Below, piece after piece: positions 52,351-60,735 of a stretch of 64,000 nt of DNA. Origin of the DNA: Roseomonas sp. (lineage in GTDB: Bacteria; Pseudomonadota; Alphaproteobacteria; Acetobacterales; Acetobacteraceae); contig JADCFQ010000017.1 of the NCBI GenBank assembly GCA_020249435.1, positions 1 through 64,000 on the forward strand, in the 5' to 3' direction. Below the pieces are notes generated by a model. That model saw only the letters and a list, made by a program, of their open reading frames with translations, did not search any database and was not told the origin of the DNA. Both the position numbers and the translations under genes were made by a program. Positions within the stretch are counted from its first letter, which is position 1. Every line of letters begins with the position of its first letter.

Positions 52351-53636
52351 GGCCCGGACCGCCCAAGATAGGCGCCGCCCGCAAAGCGTGCCCTCGCGCC
52401 AAGGCTTTCTTCCACGCGCAAGGCTTCGTTCCATTTCGCCATGCGTTCAGACCGCGCGAAGGAGCCGACCTTCAATTGGCCGACACCCCAACCCATCGCC
52501 AGGTGGACAATGGTGACATCCTCGGTCTCGCCCGACCGGGCGCTGACAATGCCGGCGAAGCCCACGTCACGCGCGGCATCCCAGGCAGCTTTCGTTTCGG
52601 TCAGCGTGCCGCGTTGGTTCGGTTTGATCAGCACGGTATTGGCGGCACCCATGGCGGCAGCCCGGCGCACGCGCGCGGCATCCGTCACCAGGAAATCATC
52701 GCCCACCACCTGAATGCGCCCGCCCACTTCACGGGTGAAGGCGGCAAAGCCCGCCGCATCATCCTCGGCCAGAGGGTCTTCGATGGACGCAATGGGATAG
52801 GCCGCAATCCAGCCAAGCAGCATGCGGATCATCTCATCAGTGCCGAGTTCGCGGCCTTCAAGGCCAAGCTTGTAGCGCCCGCCCTTGCCGAAATCCGTCG
52901 CGGCAATATCAAGCGCAATCGCCACTTGGCTACCCGGCGTGAATCCTGCTTTTTCGATGGCGGCAACAAGGGTTTCCAAAGCCTGTTCATTGGCGGTGAA
53001 AGCCGGCCACCAGCCACCTTCATCGGCGACCCCTTGCAATAGGCCGCGCTGCTTCATGATGGCGCCGGCGGCGCGATAGACCTCAGCGGTCCAATCCAAA
53101 GCCTCGGCAAAGCTGGTCGCGGCCGGGCACATCACCAGAAAATCCTGGATATCCACGCGCCGCCCGGCATGGGCGCCGCCACCCAGAATCTGGATTTGCG
53201 GCAGCGGCAAAACATCCGGCGCATCACCGCCCAGATAGCGCCATAATGGCACAGCTTCCGCCGCGGCGGCCGCATGGGCGGCAGCCATGGAAACGGCGAG
53301 TGTTGCATTGGCGCCGAGGCGCGTTTTTTGCGGCGTGCCATCGCGCGCGATCAGCCGCGCATCCAACCTGGCTTGCGCGCGCGCATCCATGCCAAGCAGG
53401 GCAGGGGCCAATTCGCGGTTCACGGCATCCACCGCGCTTGTCACATCATACCCGCCAAAGGCGCTGCCGCCATCGCGCTTGTCCAAAGCCTCACCACTGC
53501 CGGTGCTCGCACCGGCGGGGGCAATGGCGCGGCCTGTAGCACCGCCGGCGAGCGTGATTTCCGCCTCCACGGTAGGCCGGCCTCGGCTATCCCAGACGCG
53601 GCGGCCACGAATGGCGGTGATGATGGTGCTGTTCAT
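52347..53636 (-). CDS. Enolase paralogue with altered active site
   Basis: 429 residues, normal enolase length, with clear homology: WDSRGRPTVEAEI, GASTGSGEALDKRDG, GANATLAVSMA, GGGAHAGRRVDIQDFLV, VADEGGWWPAF, ALDIAATDF, SIEDPLAEDD, VGDDFLVT, LIKPNQRGTLTET, SGETEDVTIVHLA. Metal ligands (D in ALDIA, E in SIEDP, D in VGDD) and the base Lys (LIKPNQ) are kept, but the enolase His in SHRSGETED is Ala here (SARSGETED), and the Glu of QEF is Asp. It probably dehydrates a different phospho- or hydroxy-acid rather than serving glycolysis. Coupled by ATGA overlaps to the kinase upstream and dehydrogenase downstream. Confidence 0.85.
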   Translation of the reverse strand: MNSTIITAIRGRRVWDSRGRPTVEAEITLAGGATGRAIAPAGASTGSGEALDKRDGGSAFGGYDVTSAVDAVNRELAPALLGMDARAQARLDARLIARDGTPQKTRLGANATLAVSMAAAHAAAAAEAVPLWRYLGGDAPDVLPLPQIQILGGGAHAGRRVDIQDFLVMCPAATSFAEALDWTAEVYRAAGAIMKQRGLLQGVADEGGWWPAFTANEQALETLVAAIEKAGFTPGSQVAIALDIAATDFGKGGRYKLGLEGRELGTDEMIRMLLGWIAAYPIASIEDPLAEDDAAGFAAFTREVGGRIQVVGDDFLVTDAARVRRAAAMGAANTVLIKPNQRGTLTETKAAWDAARDVGFAGIVSARSGETEDVTIVHLAMGWGVGQLKVGSFARSERMAKWNEALRVEESLGARARFAGGAYLGRSGP

Positions 53637-54643
53637 GCGCCGATTTCTTCCCCCCAGGCCGCGCGCACCGCCATCAGGCGATCCGTGGGCCTGGTCAACA
53701 AGGCGCGCGCCACACGGCGCACGCGGTTTTTGTCTGCCTCTGCGGTCAGGTATTCGACCGGGCTTTTACCGTCCACCCGCGCGAGGAAAAGCCCCGGCAG
53801 CAGCCGCGCCGCGCGCGCTTCCAGCGCATCCGTCGCTTCCCAGGTGATGCTCGCCAAATAGCGCGCCGCCAGCGCCTCAAAACAGGCCATGAAGCCGGCG
53901 GCAGCGCGTGGCGTCCAGAGGCATTTCAGCAATAGATGATTGAGGCAAAAGGCAAGATCGAAAGCGGGGTCACCCCACCAGGCACATTCCGCATCCAGAA
54001 ATACCGGGCCTGATGGCCCGCACAGGATATTCTTTGGGCTGACATCACCATGAACCAAACTGCGTTTGCTGCGCGCGGTCACCGCCGCGATATCTTCCAG
54101 CACCACCGCCAAATCCGGATGCGCGCGCGCGGTTGCCAGCAAATAGGGTTCCAGCCGGATGGCGTGGAAAATCTCATCGGTGGGGAAGGCTGCGGCCAAT
54201 TCAGGCTGCGCCGCAGCATGCGCATGGATGGCGGCGATGCGCCGCCCGACCTCAGCCGCGAAGGCCACATCCGCAAGGCCATCACGCAGCCGCGTCTTCC
54301 AGACCGGATGATCCGCGGGCGAGAGAAATTCCATGGCCAGCGCGCCCGTCGCCTCATCCTGGCCGAGCAGTTTTGGCGCGGCACCTGGCAATGCGCGATC
54401 TGCCTCCTTCAGCCAGCGCGCTTCATAGATATTGCGCACCACCGGCGCGCGCCAATCGGCGGCAACTTTCAGCTTGGGCAAAGCGCGCTTGACGCAAATC
54501 TCCTGACCATCGGGCAGCGTCAGGTGCCAGATATCGGATGAAACGCCACCCGCCAGCGCATCCCCCTGCATGGCCGCGCCGGGGGCGAGAAGCCCCATGG
54601 CGACAAGCCCAGTGGTGATGGCTTCGGGCAGGGGTTCCGGCAC
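53633..54643 (-). CDS. APH/choline-kinase-fold phosphotransferase
   Basis: 336 residues. The kinase core includes ICVKRALPKLKV (ATP Lys), the catalytic loop LVHGDVSPKNIL and the metal-binding FLDAECAWWGDPAFDLAFCLNHLLLK, close to the aminoglycoside phosphotransferase / methylthioribose-kinase group. It should phosphorylate a small hydroxylated substrate. It lies 4 bp after the Bug gene and overlaps the enolase-like start, so it probably primes the imported compound for the next steps, not antibiotic resistance. Substrate unknown. Confidence 0.85.
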   Translation of the reverse strand: MPEPLPEAITTGLVAMGLLAPGAAMQGDALAGGVSSDIWHLTLPDGQEICVKRALPKLKVAADWRAPVVRNIYEARWLKEADRALPGAAPKLLGQDEATGALAMEFLSPADHPVWKTRLRDGLADVAFAAEVGRRIAAIHAHAAAQPELAAAFPTDEIFHAIRLEPYLLATARAHPDLAVVLEDIAAVTARSKRSLVHGDVSPKNILCGPSGPVFLDAECAWWGDPAFDLAFCLNHLLLKCLWTPRAAAGFMACFEALAARYLASITWEATDALEARAARLLPGLFLARVDGKSPVEYLTAEADKNRVRRVARALLTRPTDRLMAVRAAWGEEIGA

Positions 54644-54647
54644 GTGA

Positions 54648-55589
54648 TCAGCGCTTCAACAGCGCTTCCCAGCGCGTCACCTCGGCGGCCATATAGGCTT
54701 CGCTTTCGGCGACATTCAGGCTGAGGATGCGGTCAGCGCCAAGATCACCCAAGCGCTTGCGCAGCGCTTCCTGCCCAAGCGCGCGATTGATGGCGGCATT
54801 CAGCACGTCACGCCGGTCGCGCGGTGTTGCGCTTGGGACAAAAACCGCTTGCCAGACACTCATTTCTGCATCCACGCCGCCTTCGCGCCAGGTCGGCACA
54901 TCAGGATTGGCGGCATTGCGATGCGTTGTGGTCACCGCAAAGGCGCGGGCCTGGTTGCCGCGTGCGGTCTGAAAGCCAGTCAGCCCCGCATCGAACATCA
55001 TGGCGATGCGCCCGGCAGCCAGGTCAAGCGTTGCCGGCGCGCCGCCGCGATAGGGCACTTCATTCAACTGCACGCCCGTTGCCTTCAGATAAAGCAGCGC
55101 CGCCATTTGCAGAATGCCGCCACCGCCAGAGCTGCCATAATCCAATTGGCCCGGCCTTGCCTGCGCGAGTGCGGTGAATTCGCGCAAATTATTGGCCGGC
55201 ACATTATTCGCGACCAACATCACAATTGGTGACTCCGCCACCACCGCCATCGCCTGCAAGCTGGTGATGGGATCAATCGGCGGATTGGGGACCAGCACCC
55301 GCAAGGCCGCATGGCCAGTATTGTTGAACAACACCGTATGGCCATCAGCCGGCGCGCGGGCCACCACCTCGGCCCCCACCATGCCGCCAGCGCCGCCGCG
55401 ATTTTCGATAATCAGCGGCTGAGGCAGGATCGGCGCCATGGCTTCCGCCAGCACGCGGGCGACCACATCGGTCGCTCCCCCCGCCGCATAAGGCACGATC
55501 ACGCGAATGGGCCTTTCGGGAGAGGCATAGGCCGACACCCAGGGCGCCAGGACCAGTACGGCACAGCAGAGCATCCGGCGCAGCAGCAT
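54648..55589 (-). CDS. Bug-family (TctC-like) binding protein
   Basis: 313 residues from the ATG at 55589. A signal peptide (LCCAVLVLAPWVSAYAS) precedes PERPIRVIVPYAAGGATDVVARVLAE, IENRGGAGGMVGAEVVARA and the domain-II segments YGSSGGGGILQMAALLY and EVPYRGGAPATLDLAAGRI, all family standards. It opens the operon with the kinase, enolase-like and dehydrogenase genes and is probably their uptake receptor, though no TctAB membrane genes are near. An upstream ATG at 56213 would run into the divergent protease-like gene. Confidence 0.87.
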   Translation of the reverse strand: MLLRRMLCCAVLVLAPWVSAYASPERPIRVIVPYAAGGATDVVARVLAEAMAPILPQPLIIENRGGAGGMVGAEVVARAPADGHTVLFNNTGHAALRVLVPNPPIDPITSLQAMAVVAESPIVMLVANNVPANNLREFTALAQARPGQLDYGSSGGGGILQMAALLYLKATGVQLNEVPYRGGAPATLDLAAGRIAMMFDAGLTGFQTARGNQARAFAVTTTHRNAANPDVPTWREGGVDAEMSVWQAVFVPSATPRDRRDVLNAAINRALGQEALRKRLGDLGADRILSLNVAESEAYMAAEVTRWEALLKR

Positions 55590-55712
55590 ATCTCCCCCCT
55601 TTTCCCAATAAGATGTCTTATCTTGCCCGGCCTTGGCGCCGCTGCCAAACCCTGTAACCTGACCCGGAACAAAGCCTATGATATACAGGCTGACGCATTG
55701 ACCCGAGAGAAC

Positions 55713-56681
55713 ATGGCCGACGAAGACTGGGACATTCCTGAGCATTTGCAGCCTGACCCAACGGAGCATGGCTTCGATCTGGATCAGGCCTATCGCGCCG
55801 TGGTCAGCTTGCGGAGCCAGGTGCCGCCGGATGCCTTTACCGCGCGGGTACTCGGCACCGAACGCGAAGGCAGCGGCGTGCTGATTGGCGATGGGCTGGT
55901 GCTGACGGTTGGCTATTTGGTGAGCGAGGCCGAGAGCATTTGGATCACCACCGCCGAAGGCCGCGCGGTGCCGGGCCATGCGCTGGCGGTGGATCAGGAA
56001 ACCGGTTTTGCTTTGGTGCAGGCCCTGGGCAAGATCCCGATGAAACCCGCATCCCTTGGCGATAGCGAAAACCTCAAAATCGGTGCGGCGACGGTGATGG
56101 CGGCGGCGGGCGGGCGCGCCCATGCGGTGGCCGGCAAGCTCGTCGCGCGCCAGCCCTTTGCCGGTTATTGGGAATATCTGATGGAGGATGCGCTGTTTGT
56201 CGCACCCGCCCATCCTTCCTGGGGTGGTGCGGGATTATTCGGTCCGGATGGCAAGCTGGTGGGCATCGGCTCCCTGATCTTGCAGCAAGGGGAAGAAGGC
56301 CGCCGGCTGGACCTGAATATGGTCATCCCCGTGCATCAATTGACGCCCGTTTTGGATGAGCTGATGACCCAGGGTCGGCGATCTGGCCCGCCGCGCCCCT
56401 GGCTTGGCCTTTACGCCACCGAAGATGAGGATGGGCTTTCGGTTGCCTCACTGGCGCCCGGTGGCCCGGCCGAGGCAGCGGGGATGCGCAATGGCGACCG
56501 CATCCTGACGGTGGAGGGAGCCGAGGTCAGCGAATTGGCCGATTTCTGGCGCGCCATTTGGGCGATAGGCCCGGCGGGCAGCCATGTTCATCTGCAGGTG
56601 ACGCGGGGCAAGGCGCGGCGGGATGTGACCATCACCTCAGCCGATCGGGTGCAATTCCTGAAGCGCCCGCGCCTACATTAA
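55713..56681 (+). CDS. HtrA-like pseudoprotease with PDZ domain
   Basis: 322 residues. The trypsin-like domain aligns with DegP/HtrA (EGSGVLIGDGLVLTVGYLV, AVDQETGFALVQ, HPSWGGAGLFGPDGKLVGI), but the catalytic His (LTNAHVV) is Tyr, the Asp (RTDLAL) is Gly, and the Ser (GNSGGPL) is Gly. A C-terminal PDZ domain follows (PWLGLYATEDEDGLSVASLAPGGPAEAAGMRNGDRILTVEG). There is no signal peptide, so it is probably cytoplasmic and may act as a peptide- or protein-binding factor rather than a protease. It is 15 bp before the cupin gene and divergent from the Bug operon. Confidence 0.82.
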   Translation: MADEDWDIPEHLQPDPTEHGFDLDQAYRAVVSLRSQVPPDAFTARVLGTEREGSGVLIGDGLVLTVGYLVSEAESIWITTAEGRAVPGHALAVDQETGFALVQALGKIPMKPASLGDSENLKIGAATVMAAAGGRAHAVAGKLVARQPFAGYWEYLMEDALFVAPAHPSWGGAGLFGPDGKLVGIGSLILQQGEEGRRLDLNMVIPVHQLTPVLDELMTQGRRSGPPRPWLGLYATEDEDGLSVASLAPGGPAEAAGMRNGDRILTVEGAEVSELADFWRAIWAIGPAGSHVHLQVTRGKARRDVTITSADRVQFLKRPRLH

Positions 56682-56695
56682 AAAAAGGGAAGCCC

Positions 56696-57259
56696 ATGTC
56701 AGAGGCCGGTGGTTTCATCCTTATCCCGCCGGGCGGCGGGGCCCAGCATTGGCAGCCGCAACCGGCCAATGGCTGGATCGAGGTACTGACCTCACCCCGC
56801 ATCGCCGGTATGCCGGCTGGGTTTTCGGCAGGGCTTCAGGAATTGCCGCCGCTCGGCAAAATCCGCGAACACGCCCACCCGGCCCAGACCGAAATCTTCT
56901 GGGTGGTGGCCGGCGAAGCGCTGGGGCGGCTGGATGGCGTGGTGCGGCGCATCCCGACCGGCAGTTTCATGGTCGCACCGCCCCATATTCGGCATGGCTT
57001 CATCAATGACGGTTCGCATCCCTTTCGGTTCCTGTGGCTGCTGATTCCGGCGGGGTTGGAGGATTTTTTCATCGGCATTGGCCGACCGAAACTGCCGGGC
57101 GCGCCAGACCCCACCCCCTATCCGCGGCCCGCCGATGCCGGGAATATCGAGCTTTCCACGGTGTTTGAGACGCTCGACCCGCCCCCGCCGCCGCCCTGGG
57201 ATACCAGCCCCATCACTGATCCGGCGGTATTGGAAGCGCTGCGGGGAGAGGCGATCTGA
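56696..57259 (+). CDS. Cupin-domain protein
   Basis: 187 residues. The cupin barrel shows both conserved motifs: LGKIREHAHPAQTEIFWVVAGEALGRLDG (first, with His residues and Glu for metal) and PPHIRHGFINDGSHPFRFLWLL (second, with His). The C-terminal tail is proline-rich. Probably a metal-binding oxygenase, isomerase or sugar-acid binding protein; no substrate can be named. AAAAGGGAAG precedes the ATG; likely co-transcribed with the HtrA-like gene. Confidence 0.85.
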   Translation: MSEAGGFILIPPGGGAQHWQPQPANGWIEVLTSPRIAGMPAGFSAGLQELPPLGKIREHAHPAQTEIFWVVAGEALGRLDGVVRRIPTGSFMVAPPHIRHGFINDGSHPFRFLWLLIPAGLEDFFIGIGRPKLPGAPDPTPYPRPADAGNIELSTVFETLDPPPPPPWDTSPITDPAVLEALRGEAI

Positions 57260-57364
57260 GAGCATTTTCAAGCCAAGTGGGAAACTTGGCGGCTCGGAAA
57301 AAGCGACCATACAAAGCTTCCCGCTTGCAGTGCGGCCCAGTTGCGTGAAGGATCACCCCTGAAA

Positions 57365-57384
57365 GGGCGGCACCGAAGCCGCCC
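57365..57384 (+). promoter_or_regulatory. Hairpin before ABC binding-protein gene
   Basis: Seven-bp stem GGGCGGC / GCCGCCC with loop ACCGAA, 21 bp before the ATG at 57406 and just upstream of the GGGAGG ribosome-binding site. A second inverted repeat (CCAAGT/ACTTGG) lies at about 57275-57291 next to GAGCATTTTCAAG, the start of a common alphaproteobacterial intergenic repeat. Confidence 0.4.
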
Positions 57385-57405
57385 GGAATCGGGAGGGTCC
57401 GGAAA

Positions 57406-58743
57406 ATGACCAATCACATCACGCGCCGCCAGGCGCTTGGCGCCACCGCTGCCTTGCTCGCCGCGCCTGCCATTGTGCGGCAGGCCAATGCGCAAAGCCG
57501 CTTTGACTGGAAGCGCTTCGCCGGGGAGCGGATTGAAGTCACGCTGCAAACATCGCCACGCGGCTTGCTGCTGCAACGCCAGAACAAGGAATTCGAAGAC
57601 CTGACCGGCATTCGCTGCGGCATTGAAGTGGTGCCGGAACAGCAGCATCGCCAGAAGATCATCGTCGAATATGCCTCTGGCCGGCCTTCCTTTGATGTGG
57701 CGGAACTGAGCCTGCATGTGAATAAGCGGCAAGTCGGCAAGGCGCGCTGGAATACGGATATCAAGGCGCTGATCGCGGATACGTCTATCACCGCGCCGGA
57801 TTTCGACTTTGCCGATTTTGGCGCTGGCATGGTGCAATACGCGACCCAAGCCGATGGGCGGATGGATTCGCTGCCGGCCTTCGCGGATTACTTCATCCTT
57901 TACTACAACAAGGAATTGCTGTCGGCGAAGAATATCGCCGTACCGACCACCTGGGATGGCATGTTCGAAGCGGCGCGCGCGCTGACCGAACCTTCCCGCC
58001 AGATCTATGGCCATGTCGGGCGCGGCCTGAAGAACGCCAATGTGGTGCTTTGGTCCAGCTATCTGCTTGGCACGGCGCAGCGCGACATGATCAATGCGAA
58101 CCGGCAATTGATCACCGATACGGATGACGCGATCTGGGCCGGGGAGATGTACAAGAAGTTCCTGCGCGATGTCTCACCGCCCGGGTCCATCGGCTTCAAT
58201 TGGAATGAATGCCAAACCACCTTCATGCAGGGCCGCGCGGCCATGTGGGTTGATGGCATCGGCTTTGCTGCACCCTTGGAAGATCGTCAGCGGTCACGCG
58301 TCGCGGGCAAGGTTGGCTATGCGCTGGTGCCGAAGGGGCGCGGTGCCAATCATCATTGCTGCCTGTTCGGCGCGGGCTATGGCATTCCCGAGGCCTCGCG
58401 CAAGAAGGGCGCTGCCTGGCTTTATCTGCAATGGGCCTTGGGCAAGGAGAATCAGCTCCGCTTCCTCACTAGCGGTGCCGGCGTGCCGGCGCGCAGCAGC
58501 CCCTTCGGCAATGAGGCAGCGATTGCCGCCAGCACCTTCCCGCGCGAATTCTTCAATACGCTTAATGAAAGTGCCAAGATTGCGCGCGCTGGCCTACCGG
58601 AGATTGTGCCGGTGACGCAATTCCGCGACGTGATCGGCACGGCACTCACCAATACCATCAGCGGTTCGGATGTGGCGACGGAACTGCGTCGCGCCACGGC
58701 TGAATTCCGCCCGGTTCTTGAGCAAAGCGAAAGGGAAAGCTGA
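57406..58743 (+). CDS. ABC sugar-type binding protein
   Basis: 445 residues. A Tat signal (TRRQALGATAALLAAPAIVRQANA) precedes a family-1 extracellular binding domain: IEVTLQTSPRGLLLQRQNKEFEDLTGI, NKELLSAKNIAVPTTWDGMFEAARALT, and the sugar-binding loop MQGRAAMWVDGI. It captures a carbohydrate or polyol in the periplasm for the two permeases downstream. AAAATGACC context with GGGAGG before the ATG. It has no neighbouring ATPase or catabolic gene to show which sugar. Confidence 0.9.
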   Translation: MTNHITRRQALGATAALLAAPAIVRQANAQSRFDWKRFAGERIEVTLQTSPRGLLLQRQNKEFEDLTGIRCGIEVVPEQQHRQKIIVEYASGRPSFDVAELSLHVNKRQVGKARWNTDIKALIADTSITAPDFDFADFGAGMVQYATQADGRMDSLPAFADYFILYYNKELLSAKNIAVPTTWDGMFEAARALTEPSRQIYGHVGRGLKNANVVLWSSYLLGTAQRDMINANRQLITDTDDAIWAGEMYKKFLRDVSPPGSIGFNWNECQTTFMQGRAAMWVDGIGFAAPLEDRQRSRVAGKVGYALVPKGRGANHHCCLFGAGYGIPEASRKKGAAWLYLQWALGKENQLRFLTSGAGVPARSSPFGNEAAIAASTFPREFFNTLNESAKIARAGLPEIVPVTQFRDVIGTALTNTISGSDVATELRRATAEFRPVLEQSERES

Positions 58744-58758
58744 GGCTTTCACGATTTG

Positions 58759-59670
58759 ATGCAACAGGCTGAAACCATCACCGCGTCCCCCGGTAAGGGG
58801 GCGCGGGTGCGCAATTACGCCCGGCATTATGGCTGGTTCATCGTCCCCGCGGCGGTGGTGGTGCTTGCCGTCATCATCTTTCCCTGGATTTTTACTATTT
58901 ATGTCTCTGCCCATGATTGGCATCTGGGTGGGGCGCGAAGTTGGGTTGGGTTTGATAATTATATAAAACTGTTTTCGGATTCCCGCTTCGGCTGGGCCAT
59001 GCTGCGGACGCTGTTTTACACGGTGCTGGCGGTGATCTTCCCGATGATCCTGGGTCTGGCGGCGGCATTGGCCTTCAATCGCAAATTTCCGCTGCGCGGT
59101 CTGGCGCGCACCATTTTCATCCTGCCCATGATGGCAACGCCGGTGGCGGTCGCCTTGGTGTGGACCATGACCTTCCACCCGCAGCTTGGCGTGCTGAATT
59201 GGCTGCTGGCCCAGGTGGGGCTGCCGCCCAGCATGTGGATCTATAGCGCGAATACCGTGATTCCGACGCTGGTGATGATCGAGGTTTGGCATTGGACACC
59301 CTTGGTGATGCTGCTGATCCTGGGTGGCCTCGCCTCCCTGCCGATTGATCCTTATGAGGCCGCGAAGATTGATGGCGCCAATGGCTGGCAGGCCTTCCGC
59401 CACATCACGCTGCCCTTGCTGATGCCCTTCATAGTTGTGGCGCTGATCATTCGCTGCATTGATGCGCTGAAGGCCTTTGATACGATCTATGTCATCACCC
59501 AGGGCGGGCCTGGTTCGGCGAGCGAGACGATCAATATCTTCCTCTATCTGCAGGCTTTTGCCTTCTACAATGTCGGCTATGCCTCGGCCGTGGTGGTGGT
59601 ATTCTTCGCGATCATCCTGGCGCTGGCCGCGCTGCTGTTATGGACGCGTCAGCGGGTGAAAATGACATGA
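58759..59670 (+). CDS. ABC sugar permease (MalF/UgpA type)
   Basis: 303 residues with six hydrophobic segments, the first at YGWFIVPAAVVVLAVIIFPWIFTIYVS. The EAA motif region DPYEAAKIDGANGWQAFRHITLPLL is well conserved. The start is the ATG at 58759 (TTG at 58756 possible). Inner-membrane subunit of the importer. Its end overlaps the next permease start (ATGA). Confidence 0.9.
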   Translation: MQQAETITASPGKGARVRNYARHYGWFIVPAAVVVLAVIIFPWIFTIYVSAHDWHLGGARSWVGFDNYIKLFSDSRFGWAMLRTLFYTVLAVIFPMILGLAAALAFNRKFPLRGLARTIFILPMMATPVAVALVWTMTFHPQLGVLNWLLAQVGLPPSMWIYSANTVIPTLVMIEVWHWTPLVMLLILGGLASLPIDPYEAAKIDGANGWQAFRHITLPLLMPFIVVALIIRCIDALKAFDTIYVITQGGPGSASETINIFLYLQAFAFYNVGYASAVVVVFFAIILALAALLLWTRQRVKMT

Positions 59671-60524
59671 TTGTGGAAGCAAAGCGTAGCCCCGCGCAGT
59701 ATCGGCTGCGCCGGCTGATCGGCAATATCGGTTTTGGTTTTTCGGTGTTGGTGCTGATCTCGCCGGCCATCCTGTTCTTCCTGTGGATGCTGTCGCTGTC
59801 CTTCAAGAATGAGCTGGACAATACGGATTGGCCGCCGGTCTTCATTCCGCAATCGCCAACCTTGGACAATTACCGAGAGGTTTTCGCGCGCAATGATTTC
59901 CTGCGCTTTGCCTGGAATTCCGTGGTGGTGTCCTTCGGTGCCACCGGCATTGCGCTGCTGATTGGCGTGCCGGCGGGTTATGGCATCGCCAAGATGCACG
60001 CCATGCGCGCCGCGGCGCTGATCCTGATTGCGCGCATCACGCCTGGGCTTTCCTACCTGATTCCGCTGTTTTTGCTGTTCCAATGGCTCGGCATGACCGG
60101 CACGCTGACGCCCATTGTCATCACCCATTTGGTGATCACGGTGCCGATTGTGGTCTGGGTGATGATTTCCTTCTTTGAAGGCCTGCCGCCGGAATTGGAG
60201 GAAGCCGCTTTGGTGGATGGTGCGACCATCTGGCAGGCGTTTCGCTATGTGGCGATGCCACTCGCACGGCCTGGGATCACCGTTGCCACCATCCTGTCCT
60301 TCATTTTTTCCTGGAATAATTTCATCTTCGCCATGGTGCTGGCCGGGCGAGAAACCCGCACCTTGCCGGTTGCGGTGAATAATATGCTGACCTTCGAGCA
60401 AGTCGCCTGGGGGCCGCTTTCTGCCGCGGCACTTTTGGTCACCGCGCCGGTGCTGATCCTGACGCTATTGGCGCAGAAGCAGATTGTGGCCGGGCTGACG
60501 GCGGGTGGTGTGAAGGGGGCTTAG
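59667..60524 (+). CDS. ABC sugar permease (MalG/UgpE type)
   Basis: 285 residues with six hydrophobic segments, opening FGFSVLVLISPAILFFLWMLSLSF. The EAA region PPELEEAALVDGATIWQAFRYVAMPLARPG and the C-terminal LAQKQIVAGLTAGGVKGA are typical of the second sugar permease. Translationally coupled to the first permease (ATG at 59667 inside ATGA). No ATPase follows; a dispersed repeat begins 2 bp after the stop, so the transporter must share an ATPase encoded elsewhere, as MsmK-type systems do. Confidence 0.9.
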   Translation: MIVEAKRSPAQYRLRRLIGNIGFGFSVLVLISPAILFFLWMLSLSFKNELDNTDWPPVFIPQSPTLDNYREVFARNDFLRFAWNSVVVSFGATGIALLIGVPAGYGIAKMHAMRAAALILIARITPGLSYLIPLFLLFQWLGMTGTLTPIVITHLVITVPIVVWVMISFFEGLPPELEEAALVDGATIWQAFRYVAMPLARPGITVATILSFIFSWNNFIFAMVLAGRETRTLPVAVNNMLTFEQVAWGPLSAAALLVTAPVLILTLLAQKQIVAGLTAGGVKGA

Positions 60525-60525
60525 A

Positions 60526-60625
60526 GTAGATCGCCTTCAAATGGAAAATCTGAACGCGTGAAGATGCTCGCAAAATAAAGATGTAGAGCATGTTGCGTGA
60601 ACCCATGTGAACCCAACACGCTCTA
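60526..60625. repeat. Dispersed palindromic repeat, copy B
   Basis: About 100 bp matching copy A (974-1071), including ATGGAAAATCTGAACG, TGAAGATGCTCG and the ending AACACGCTCTA. It sits immediately after the permease stop. The inner hairpins are less perfect than in copy A. Confidence 0.7.
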
Positions 60626-60735
60626 AAGTGTCGGCTCGATGATATCCGTTTTGCCGCAATCCAACGCGCCGAGATCGAAGCATCCCCCAAGCCGCCTGTT
60701 TTTTCCACGCGGCTTGGGAACGCTCAGCAACCGCA

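Noticed and set aside
53633-54643. Aminoglycoside-resistance kinase
   Set aside because: The fold matches the APH family, but the operon (Bug receptor, enolase-like protein, dehydrogenase) points to metabolism, and resistance enzymes are only a minority of this fold.
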